From the NCBI RefSeq assembly GCF_000020505.1, contig NC_011027.1:1224001-1288000 (forward strand): 64,000 nt of DNA, read 5' to 3'. Positions 57,034 through 64,000 of the stretch are shown one piece after another; position 1 is the stretch's first letter; each line of letters begins with the position of its first letter. The notes beneath the pieces are model-generated. The model saw only the letters and a list, made by a program, of their open reading frames with translations, was not told the DNA's origin and made no database searches. A program made the position numbers and the translations under genes. This DNA is from Chlorobaculum parvum NCIB 8327 (lineage in GTDB: Bacteria; Bacteroidota; Chlorobiia; Chlorobiales; Chlorobiaceae).

Positions 57034-57573
57034 CTAGCTATTTGTCCCTTTCAGCGCTGACATAATAAAATCTTTTAATGAAAGACCACTGTTATCGAAA
57101 TCAGTCAAATAAACGACCTTTCCCCCTTGGCGGTATGCATCTTGGAGCGGCCCCGCTTTCTTATCCAGTGTTAGAACAACCGATTGCAACGAGCGTGCTG
57201 CCAACGATATATCTGCCTCATTCTTGAATAATCTCGTTTTTCTTTTCTTATTTGCGCCTAACCTTGATTGTTGGGAATCAATGAATTTCATTTCTTCTTC
57301 GCTTGCCCAATAGCCAACACCCCAGCCGCCAACTCGTTGATCTGATGAGCTATGTTGCTCATCATAAAAACCAAAGTACGGACGAACATCAATATTACAC
57401 GTTGCAATAGTCTGCTCAATATATCGACGCTTATGATCTGGTGTAGGTGGAATTTCAAACTCAGCCTCACGAGTCAGGTGCAATGCGAATTCACTCGTGG
57501 CAAGCTCTTTCATAAGGTCAATCTGACGATCAAACAGAAAGTCCCATACGTTATGGTCGATATAAATATCCAT
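57034..57573 (-). CDS. PIN-like domain protein
   Basis: A 179-residue protein from ATG 57573 (MDIYIDHNVWDFLFD). The N-terminal Asp in YIDHNV, the Glu in REAEFEIP and the C-terminal NEADISLAARSLQSVVLTLDKKAGPL give the acidic residues and order of a PIN nuclease fold. An in-frame extension back to 57678 overlaps the ABC ATPase stop by one base (TGATG), so an alternative longer form exists. AT-rich composition relative to its neighbours. No antitoxin gene is obvious. A nuclease role is inferred. Confidence 0.65.
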   Translation of the reverse strand: MDIYIDHNVWDFLFDRQIDLMKELATSEFALHLTREAEFEIPPTPDHKRRYIEQTIATCNIDVRPYFGFYDEQHSSSDQRVGGWGVGYWASEEEMKFIDSQQSRLGANKKRKTRLFKNEADISLAARSLQSVVLTLDKKAGPLQDAYRQGGKVVYLTDFDNSGLSLKDFIMSALKGTNS

Positions 57574-57677
57574 TAGCACAATACTAACCCTTTGCGAAAA
57601 TTGATTATATGGTTTACCTATAACACGCCTGATTCTTGAGTTATGCCCTGATAATATACCTGAAAGAATCCCCTTCA

Positions 57678-58403
57678 TCACCACGACAACTCCGAAGGCG
57701 AAATCTTCTCTTCATTCCGCCGATCCTCAATCACCTCCCCACTTCGCAACGTAATAACCCGGTCTGCCATGCCCGCGATGGAAACATTGTGCGTGATGAC
57801 GAGCGTGGTGGTGCCGAGTTCGCGGTTGACTTTTTCAATCACTTCCAGCACGAGCTTGCCAGTAGTGTAGTCGAGCGCGCCGGTGGGTTCGTCGCAGAGC
57901 AGCAGTTCCGGGCGTTTGGCGACCGCGCGGGCGATGGCGACGCGCTGCTGCTCGCCACCGGAAAGCTGGGATGGGAAATGGTTAATGCGGTCGCCAAGGC
58001 CGACGAGGCGCAACGCTTCGTCTGGCGGCATGGGATTTTCGACGAGCTCGGTCACGAGCTGCACGTTTTCGAGCGCCGAGAGGCTTGAGATGAGGTTGTA
58101 AAACTGGAAGACGAAGCCGATGGAGCGGCGGCGGTAGGCGGTCAAGCCCTCCTCGCCCGAAGCGTTGATGTCCTTGCCCCGGAAGGTGACTTTGCCGGTA
58201 TCGGGCACGTCGAGGCCGCCGACAATGTTGAGCAGCGTCGATTTCCCGCTGCCCGACGCGCCGAGCAGCACCACGAGCTGGCCTGCCCCGAAATCGAGCG
58301 AAATGTCGTGCAGAGCCTTGACGGTCACCTCACCCATCAGGTAACTTTTCGACACCCCATCGACGGTAAGAACGGATTGATGCGCTTGATCGATCATCGG
58401 CAC
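57678..58403 (-). CDS. ABC transporter ATP-binding protein (MacB/LolD-like)
   Basis: A 241-residue ATPase. Walker A is [17 protein letters not shown] (about 43-59), the signature [14 protein letters not shown] (about 147-160) and Walker [13 protein letters not shown]. The pattern matches LolD/MacB-type exporters and fits the FtsX permease and HlyD adaptor to the left. The three form one pump, but a 1.4-kb insertion now separates this gene from the permease gene. Confidence 0.9.
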   Translation of the reverse strand: MPMIDQAHQSVLTVDGVSKSYLMGEVTVKALHDISLDFGAGQLVVLLGASGSGKSTLLNIVGGLDVPDTGKVTFRGKDINASGEEGLTAYRRRSIGFVFQFYNLISSLSALENVQLVTELVENPMPPDEALRLVGLGDRINHFPSQLSGGEQQRVAIARAVAKRPELLLCDEPTGALDYTTGKLVLEVIEKVNRELGTTTLVITHNVSIAGMADRVITLRSGEVIEDRRNEEKISPSELSW

Positions 58404-58546
58404 AAACCTTCAGACATGGTTAAAAAAAACCTCTCCGAATCGAACCACTCCGCCGGAGAAAACATTCCTGAATGCTCCGGCATCCGCTCGATGGATTCAG
58501 CCGCGAGATTTGTATTTTCAGCTTTTCCATCGACAGCCGGAATCGC

Positions 58547-59017
58547 ATGACACCACTTCTCTTTTTTATAGCGACCATCATCTTCGCCGCCGGGGCGGCT
58601 GCGGGCGCGGTTGCCGTCAACGTTCTCCGCAAAAAGCAGGACGGAATCTGCCGCGGCAGCGTGCGCATCGGTCCATCGACGGTCGCCGGACGCGGCGCAT
58701 TTGCGCTCAAAGCGATCAACGAAGGCGACATCATCGAGCGCTGCCCGGCGCTTGAAGTGAACGAAAAAGACATCGGCGGCGAACTCTACAACTACGTCTT
58801 TTACGGCAGCGACGAAACCCGCAGACTCGTGGCCATGGGCTACGGCATGATGTTCAACCACTCCTCGACCCCCAACGTCGCCTACTACCGCGAAGACACC
58901 CCAACCGGCACCGAGCTGGTGCTCTACGCCCTGCGCAACATCAGCGAAGGCGAAGAGATGTACTACAACTACGGCGACGAATGGTGGAGTTCAAGAGGCG
59001 AAAAGGCAGATTTTTGA
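58547..59017 (+). CDS. Membrane-anchored SET-domain protein
   Basis: A 156-residue protein from ATG 58547 (MTPLLFFIATIIF). An N-terminal membrane segment (about 3-25) is followed by a compact SET domain: VAGRGAFALKAINEGDIIERCP, MGYGMMFNHSSTPNVAYY (the NHS motif) and NISEGEEMYYNYGDEWW (the catalytic Tyr block). SET proteins methylate lysines; substrates here are unknown. The stop codon lies inside the first unit of a tandem repeat. It is divergent from the ABC ATPase. Confidence 0.85.
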   Translation: MTPLLFFIATIIFAAGAAAGAVAVNVLRKKQDGICRGSVRIGPSTVAGRGAFALKAINEGDIIERCPALEVNEKDIGGELYNYVFYGSDETRRLVAMGYGMMFNHSSTPNVAYYREDTPTGTELVLYALRNISEGEEMYYNYGDEWWSSRGEKADF

Positions 59018-59074
59018 CAGTTGACAGTTGACAGTTGACAGTTGACAGTTGACAGTTGACAGTTGACAGTTGAC
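59014..59074. repeat. Heptanucleotide tandem repeat (TTGACAG)
   Basis: Eight full copies of TTGACAG (59014-59069) and a partial ninth. The first copy contains the stop codon of the SET-domain gene. An inverted copy of the same sequence (TATCAACTGTCAA) lies at about 59160-59172, so the region can form a long hairpin. Slippage could change the number of copies without altering the SET protein. Confidence 0.9.
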
Positions 59075-59190
59075 TATGGGAAATTGAATTTTTGAGCGCA
59101 ACGAATCAAGGAAGGCCACAAAAACACCTTTCGGGGTTCGGACTTTGCTCTTCCCAAACTATCAACTGTCAACTATCCATTATCAACTAA

Positions 59191-60381
59191 TCAAACCCTC
59201 GCTGCGAGAATCCGCCGCATCGCAGCTGCATCAAGCGGAGCTGCGTTACTCTTGCTTCGCGTTGTGGCGATGATCTCCTCGAAATCTTCCTCGCTCATCC
59301 CGAACTCGCCGAGACGCGGAAACGCGAACTGCTCCTGCCACGCTTCGAGCTTTGCGACAAGTTGCTCGCACGCTTCGGCTTCGCTCGAAAATGATTTGCC
59401 GGTGAGAATTCTGGCCGCGTTGGCAAATTTGGACAGGCCGACTGAAGGCTCCCCTTTTGCCTGAAGCTGGCGAATGTTCTCGCGGGTGGCTTCGGCGAGC
59501 AGCGTGGCGCAGAGCGTGCCGTGAGGGATGTCGAACAGGCCGCCGACCGACGAGGCGAAGCCGTGCACGATGCCTAGACCCGCGTTGGCCAGCGCGATGC
59601 CCGACATCAGCGCTGCGTAGGCCATGTCGGCGCGCACAGCAACCGAAGCCGCGCCGTCGCCGCTGGCAGCCTCGAACGAGCGGGCGAAGTGCTCCAGGCC
59701 ACTGCAACAGAGCGCGTCGGTGTAGGCGCTGGCGAAAGGCGAGAGGTAGGCTTCGAGCAACTGGGTGAAGGCGTCCATGCCGGTCGAAACCGTCACCTCG
59801 CGCGGCAGGCTCACCATCAGCTCCGGATCGATAATCGCCACATCGGGCACGAATGCCGGATGGCGCAGCGAGCGCTTGAAGCCACCCGGCCCGACGCGGC
59901 TGATGACCGAGTTGTTCGTCACTTCGCTGCCGGTGCCCGAGGTGGTCGGCACAGCGATAAACGGCACTTTGCGTCCGTCGTGCAGCAATACGCCCGGACG
60001 TCCTTCGATGAAACGCTCGACCGAATGGTGCTGGAGCAGCATGCCCGAAATCGCCTTGCCCGCATCGAGCACACTGCCACCGCCGATTGCCGCAACCGCA
60101 TCGAACGGGCGCTTGCGCCCAAGCTCCACGGCATGGTCGATCAGTTCAGGCGACGGCTCGCCCGCGACCTCCAGAAGTTCGACCTCGATCCCAGAGCGAT
60201 GAAACTCTTCCAGCAACCCCGAAGCCGCTTCGGAGCGCCGAAGCGTGCTCCGGCCAGTCACCAGCAACAGAGTGCGGCCGTATGCCGAAACGGATGAAGG
60301 CAGGCAAGAAAGCTTGCCCGCGCCGAAATGGATGCGCGGCAACGGCAGAATGGAAAAATCGAGGTTTTGCTCACTCGACAT
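59191..60381 (-). CDS. Iron-containing alcohol dehydrogenase
   Basis: A 396-residue group III dehydrogenase. The NAD-binding GGGSVLDAGKAIS (about 99-111) and the metal-site pattern, Asp in TGMDAFTQ, His in IVHGFASSVGG and His in DIPHGTLCA, are intact; PTTSGTGSEVT is also as in the family. The physiological alcohol or aldehyde is unknown. Its ATG overlaps the DUF134 stop by 11 bases, so they are co-translated. Confidence 0.9.
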   Translation of the reverse strand: MSSEQNLDFSILPLPRIHFGAGKLSCLPSSVSAYGRTLLLVTGRSTLRRSEAASGLLEEFHRSGIEVELLEVAGEPSPELIDHAVELGRKRPFDAVAAIGGGSVLDAGKAISGMLLQHHSVERFIEGRPGVLLHDGRKVPFIAVPTTSGTGSEVTNNSVISRVGPGGFKRSLRHPAFVPDVAIIDPELMVSLPREVTVSTGMDAFTQLLEAYLSPFASAYTDALCCSGLEHFARSFEAASGDGAASVAVRADMAYAALMSGIALANAGLGIVHGFASSVGGLFDIPHGTLCATLLAEATRENIRQLQAKGEPSVGLSKFANAARILTGKSFSSEAEACEQLVAKLEAWQEQFAFPRLGEFGMSEEDFEEIIATTRSKSNAAPLDAAAMRRILAARV

Positions 60382-60832
60382 TGCTGTACCTCCCCTGACG
60401 AATCAACAGTTTACCGCACTGCGGGCAACGCGCCGTCCGGCACGGAATGCCCTGCACCCAAGGCTGGCGGTGGCCGCAGTGCAGACAGACGCAAGCCGCC
60501 TCCCCCTCCGCCGCTTCGTTCGGACAAGGCTGGTCGATGTTACCACCCTCGATGCAGATAGTCTTGCCGCCCACCAAGGCGTCGGCAACCTTTTTCCGGG
60601 CGGATTTGATGATGCGCCCAAAGGTCTGGCGGGAGACCTTCATCTTTTCAGCCGCATCGGCGTGGTACAGCCCATCAAGGTCCGCAAGCCGCAGGGACTC
60701 GACCTCATCGAGCGTCAGCACCACATTCTGCTGGCGCTCCGGGCGCACCCCTTCGGGGAGAAAGCAGGTCACTTTGGGAACATCTTCGACAGAACGGCAG
60801 CTGACCGGTCTGCCCGCGCGCTGGTTTTTCAT
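60371..60832 (-). CDS. DUF134-family HTH protein
   Basis: A 153-residue protein. DUF134 landmarks are LTLDEVESLRLADLDGLYHADAAEKMKVSRQTFGRII (about 38-74), a helix-turn-helix. The C-terminal part carries a second Cys cluster (CVCLHCGHRQPW...CRTARCPQCGKLL), a probable zinc module. It may regulate the alcohol dehydrogenase gene that it overlaps; this is inferred from position. Confidence 0.85.
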   Translation of the reverse strand: MKNQRAGRPVSCRSVEDVPKVTCFLPEGVRPERQQNVVLTLDEVESLRLADLDGLYHADAAEKMKVSRQTFGRIIKSARKKVADALVGGKTICIEGGNIDQPCPNEAAEGEAACVCLHCGHRQPWVQGIPCRTARCPQCGKLLIRQGRYSNVE

Positions 60833-60963
60833 AGATCAGCCGGTATCGTTTAAAGCAGGAAGGCCGTCGCAGTGACGACACACCGGGACAGCCTTTCAAG
60901 TGTAATAAGCGGTTCGAGAATATTCAGCTGGGTTTCAGCCCCGCGGACATTCAGACCTCTTAC

Positions 60964-61016
60964 ATTTCATGTTGCCCCGGCTTTCAAGCCGGGTAGCACC
61001 ACCTTGGTATGAAATA
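60964..61016. other. Nested hairpin after the OsmC gene
   Basis: CCCGGCTT (60976-60983) and AAGCCGGG (60986-60993) form a perfect eight-bp hairpin with a two-base loop; it is nested inside ATTTCAT (60964-60970) and ATGAAAT (61010-61016). It lies just past the OsmC-like stop and could end its transcript, though no U-tract follows. Confidence 0.45.
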
Positions 61017-61020
61017 TCCT

Positions 61021-61428
61021 TCAGCCCTCGACCACTTCGGTTTTCACCTCGAAAGCCGGGGGTTCCATGATGTGCTTCTTGACCGCGCAGAGGTTGGCTG
61101 CGTTGATAACCGCATCCTTGTACTTTTCCGGGAAGGTCGGCGGAACCTCGATGGTCAGGGTAATCTTGCCGATACCGCGCCCACCCGCTTTAGGCTCGTG
61201 ACTCTGCACGATTTTTATGCCGTCGGTCGGAATCTCGCGGCTCTGGCAAAACGAATAGACGTAGATGCCTGCGCAGGTGCCGATTGAAGCGAGAAACAGG
61301 GCAAAAGGCTCGGGGGCAGAACCCTCGCCACCGCCGTGAACGGACTGGTCGGTCTTGATGGTAAATCCTCTGAATTCGGCGTTAACCTTTTTACCGCCGC
61401 CGAACGTCACGATCAAATCACTGGCCAT
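61021..61428 (-). CDS. OsmC-family protein
   Basis: A 135-residue protein from ATG 61428 (MASDLIVTF); an in-frame start 20 codons earlier is not conserved. OsmC/Ohr fold elements are FALFLASIGTCAGIYVYSFCQ (about 42-62), with the first reactive Cys, and INAANLCAVKKHIM for the second. It is likely a peroxide or thiol-handling protein of the broader OsmC group rather than Ohr. A hairpin follows. Confidence 0.85.
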   Translation of the reverse strand: MASDLIVTFGGGKKVNAEFRGFTIKTDQSVHGGGEGSAPEPFALFLASIGTCAGIYVYSFCQSREIPTDGIKIVQSHEPKAGGRGIGKITLTIEVPPTFPEKYKDAVINAANLCAVKKHIMEPPAFEVKTEVVEG

Positions 61429-61532
61429 AGATGGAAATGTCTTTAGCTTGAAGTTAAAATTCCGTGTCCAAGTATAACGATATAGCAATTGATTAGCAAC
61501 GTGCTGAAAAAATCACCGAGTGCAAACGGGCA

Positions 61533-62297
61533 CTACGCTATCGCCGAAAAAAGACCTTTGAGCCACAGCGCCGCCACGAACCACACGGCAATCTCCACCA
61601 GCTCGCTGCACGCACCGAGCACGTCGCCCGTGATGCCGCCGATCTTGCGGTGACTCAACCAGCCGACGAAGAACAGGGCGACAACCGAGCCAAAGAGCAG
61701 GATCGACGATGGGACGACCTGCCAGTCGAGCAGCACGAAAAGCAACACGACGCCGGAGACCGAGGCGACGAGCAGGTGCGGCCAGCCCGCATCCTCGACA
61801 AACGCCGTAGCCGTACCGCCCTCACTGCGGGCGTAAGGCATCCTCGCGGCAAGCAGCACCTGCGCCGTGCGCGACAGGACGACTCCGGCGGCGATCATGC
61901 CGTACGCTCCGGCGCGGGCCAGTTCAAGCAGACAAATCCACTTGAAGAGCATTACTCCGATGAGCGCCAGCGAGCCGAACGAACCGACGTTGGGGTCTTT
62001 CATGATTCGCAACGCCGCCTCGCGGTTTCGCCCACCAAAAAAGCCGTCGGCGAGATCAGCCAGCCCGTCGGCATGCAGCCCGCGAGTGAGGATGAACCCG
62101 CCCAGCAGCGCGAGCACGGCGGCCAGCTCCGGCCATCCGGCGCCCATTCCGGCGCGGGCAAACAGCACGACGATGCCGCCGATGACGAGCCCAACCACCG
62201 GAAACCAGTAGAGCGACGAACTGAACCGCTCGGCGTCACGCCCCGGCACCGGCAGCACGGTCAGCGTCCGGAGCGCCGTCACGAGTCCGCTCAGCAT
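61533..62297 (-). CDS. cobS: Adenosylcobinamide-GDP ribazoletransferase (cobalamin synthase)
   Basis: It joins adenosylcobinamide-GDP and alpha-ribazole in B12 assembly, in the membrane. ATG 62297 (MLSGLVTALRTLTVLPVPG) gives 254 residues; a TTG at 62318 would overlap the upstream gene by 20 bases. The conserved TRGLHADGLADLADGFFGGRNREAALRIMKDPNVGSFG (about 71-107) is the family signature, and six or seven hydrophobic segments are present. It lies one base after the hydrolase stop, in a cobT-hydrolase-cobS operon. Confidence 0.93.
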   Translation of the reverse strand: MLSGLVTALRTLTVLPVPGRDAERFSSSLYWFPVVGLVIGGIVVLFARAGMGAGWPELAAVLALLGGFILTRGLHADGLADLADGFFGGRNREAALRIMKDPNVGSFGSLALIGVMLFKWICLLELARAGAYGMIAAGVVLSRTAQVLLAARMPYARSEGGTATAFVEDAGWPHLLVASVSGVVLLFVLLDWQVVPSSILLFGSVVALFFVGWLSHRKIGGITGDVLGACSELVEIAVWFVAALWLKGLFSAIA

Positions 62298-62298
62298 C

Positions 62299-63186
62299 TC
62301 AGGCGAGCTTTTCGACAAATTGCTTCACCCCGGCAGCGAACGCGGCAGGCTGCTCCTCCTGCGGAAGATGAGCGCAATCGGGGATGACAAGCAACTCCGC
62401 ACCCGGCAGCTCCTTGGCCAACCGGAAGCTCTCCTCGGTTTTGACTGTCAGGTCGTGCTCACCGGTCACCACGAGCGACGGCGTCGCGACCGAAGGCACG
62501 CGCTTGTCGAAATGGAGTCGGTGCGTTTCGAGAAACAGCTCCCAGAAACCACGCGACCAGTCGCCAACCATAAAGTCATTTCTGAAAGCGGCAAGCGTCT
62601 CGTCCGAAAGGCGCGACTTGACGTGCCAGAATCCCCTGGTGTTTTTGTCATACAACTTCGCGATGAGCAGTTTCATCAGGCGTGAAAAGACCGGCCGCAT
62701 CGCCTTCATGAAGGGCTTTACGAACGACGGCACCTCGCTGTTGGCGTAGCCGCTGTAGATCATCGCGCCGACGAGCACAAGGCCCTGCACGCGCTTCGGA
62801 TGGCGCATGGCGGTGAGCAGCGCCAGCGTGCCGCCAGTGGAGTTGCCCACCAGCACCGCGCGGTCGAAACCGAGCTTGTCCATCAACGCCACGACGAGAT
62901 CGCTCTGCGCCTCCGGACTGTAACGCACCTCGTTGTTGCGCTTCGGCAGCGAGCGCGAGGTCAACCCGAATGCAGGGCGATCGAAAATCAGCACCGTCGC
63001 CCCTTCAGAGAGCGGCTTTGTCACGTCGTACCACGAGCGCATGCTCAGAAAGCTGCCGTGCAGCAGCACGACGTAAGGCGGCTTGCCACTGCCGTAGAGC
63101 TTGTAGTGCACCCTGAAACCGTTGCAGTCAATAAACTTGCTTTCACTGTCGGCGCGCTGCCGCTGTATGTCGAGAAAAGAGTCCAT
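62299..63186 (-). CDS. Alpha/beta hydrolase within the cobalamin operon
   Basis: A 295-residue hydrolase. VVLLHGSFLSMRSW gives the oxyanion loop. GNSTGGT places the nucleophile at Ser116, GEHDL the acid (about 249) and CAHLPQEEQP the base (about 275). This fold is common in MhpC/BchO-like proteins. It lies between cobT and cobS with minimal gaps, so it is co-transcribed with B12 genes, but no known B12 step uses such a hydrolase; substrate unknown. Confidence 0.85.
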   Translation of the reverse strand: MDSFLDIQRQRADSESKFIDCNGFRVHYKLYGSGKPPYVVLLHGSFLSMRSWYDVTKPLSEGATVLIFDRPAFGLTSRSLPKRNNEVRYSPEAQSDLVVALMDKLGFDRAVLVGNSTGGTLALLTAMRHPKRVQGLVLVGAMIYSGYANSEVPSFVKPFMKAMRPVFSRLMKLLIAKLYDKNTRGFWHVKSRLSDETLAAFRNDFMVGDWSRGFWELFLETHRLHFDKRVPSVATPSLVVTGEHDLTVKTEESFRLAKELPGAELLVIPDCAHLPQEEQPAAFAAGVKQFVEKLA

Positions 63187-63191
63187 GTTAC

Positions 63192-64000
63192 TCAGTCGTT
63201 TTTGCCGGAAACTCCTGCCGAACTGAAGGTAGCCATTTCGTTGTAGATTTTCAGCGACGCCTCGATCACCTGCATCGCCATCGCCGCACCGGTGCCCTCG
63301 CCGAGCCGCAAATCGAGATCGAGGATCGGCCTTGCACCGAGCTTCTGCATCACCGCGCGGTGGCCCTGCTCATTGGAGAGGTGGCTGAAAAAGAGGTAGT
63401 CGCTCACCTTGCATGAGAGCTTGATGGCGCACACCGCCGCCGAGCTTGAGATGAAACCATCGACGACCACTGGCATCCCGACCGACGCCGCCCCGAGAAT
63501 CAAACCGCAGATGCCCGCAATCTCGAAACCGCCCAGCGCCGCCAGCACTTCGAGCGGCGTGGCGAGATTGGCGCGATTGACCTCGATCGCCTTTTCGATC
63601 ACCGCAATTTTGTGATGGAGCCGCTCGTCGTCGATGCCCGTGCCGCGCCCGGTGATTGCATTCACCGACATGTCGAGCAGCACCGAGTAGAGCGCCGTCG
63701 CGGGCGTCGTGTTGGCAATGCCCATCTCGCCGGTGGCAAGCAACTCGTAACCCTGCTCGCGCGCCTCAATGGCCAGCTCCGCACCCGCCATGATCGCCTG
63801 CAAGGTTTCATCGATACTCATCGCCGGGCCTTCGGCCATGTTCGCCGAACCGTGCTTCACCTTGCATCGGCGCAGCATCGGATGCTCCGCGAAATCGTGG
63901 TTCACCCCCATATCGACAACTTCAAGATCGGCCCCGGCATGGCGCGACAAGACGTTGATAGCCGCCCCGCCGCCCAGCATGTTGTACACCATCTGCGGCG
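63192..64000 (-). CDS. cobT: Nicotinate-nucleotide-dimethylbenzimidazole phosphoribosyltransferase, C-terminal part
   Basis: It makes alpha-ribazole 5'-phosphate for the lower ligand of B12. The start is outside the window; about 269 residues are visible and the frame is open to base 64000. Family signatures are [58 protein letters not shown] and [14 protein letters not shown], which carries the catalytic Glu. It is followed by the hydrolase and cobS. Confidence 0.94.
   Translation of the reverse strand, partial: PQMVYNMLGGGAAINVLSRHAGADLEVVDMGVNHDFAEHPMLRRCKVKHGSANMAEGPAMSIDETLQAIMAGAELAIEAREQGYELLATGEMGIANTTPATALYSVLLDMSVNAITGRGTGIDDERLHHKIAVIEKAIEVNRANLATPLEVLAALGGFEIAGICGLILGAASVGMPVVVDGFISSSAAVCAIKLSCKVSDYLFFSHLSNEQGHRAVMQKLGARPILDLDLRLGEGTGAAMAMQVIEASLKIYNEMATFSSAGVSGKND

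Overview
The window looks like a chromosomal segment of a green sulfur bacterium (Chlorobiaceae, probably Chlorobaculum-like). The strongest marker is bchC (bacteriochlorophyllide a dehydrogenase, 30922-31878). The vitamin B12 genes cobT/cobS at the right end and the moderately GC-rich, tightly packed gene order fit this. The species is inferred from gene content and was not checked against a database. No rRNA, tRNA or CRISPR array was seen.

Left end (1-905): the distal end of an integron cassette array. It holds one truncated cassette ORF, an attC-like site (349-424), a complete cassette with a membrane-anchored unknown protein, and a second attC-like site (845-905). No integrase is visible. 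Next comes a clusterless mutY, then the operon ffh-rpsP-rimM-trmD-rplS (minus strand) and a divergent heptose kinase. After these lie two tandem START-domain genes, a CtpA-type protease, a strongly A-rich non-coding stretch (about 10.0-10.6 kb), a RidA-like gene and a thiamine operon (tenI-like, thiE, thiD; 4-bp ATGA overlaps).

Middle (13-35 kb): mostly housekeeping genes. They include pepA plus a lipase-like gene, nrnA, rlmN, adk, priA, a TPR gene broken by one in-frame amber codon, and the run DUF3109-rpoN-hslV-hslU-aroQ. They continue with radA, bchC, a partial nucleoside/BMP-type ABC transporter and a histone-H1-like DUF2934 protein.

35-40 kb: a SAM methyltransferase and a CaCA-type antiporter are separated by a 1.2-kb AT-rich islet encoding a lipoprotein. 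The islet is flanked by a perfect 45-bp direct repeat, which is exactly the last 14 codons plus stop of the antiporter. The antiporter also carries a one-base homopolymer frameshift. PASTA, polyprenyl synthase, tatC, esterase, coaE and sodB genes follow.

44-52 kb: lipoproteins, an RlmI-type methyltransferase, a two-hairpin small-RNA candidate (46675-46758), a CnoX/YbbN-like protein, an outer-membrane barrel protein and a repeat protein behind a near-consensus sigma-54 promoter (50221-50236).

Right end (52-64 kb): a MacAB/FtsX-like exporter operon split by a 1.4-kb insertion that carries a PIN-like gene, two small Cys-rich proteins and a palindromic repeat. After it come a membrane-anchored SET-domain protein with a 7-bp tandem repeat starting in its stop codon, an iron alcohol dehydrogenase with DUF134, an OsmC-like protein, and the operon cobT (cut by the window edge)-alpha/beta hydrolase-cobS.
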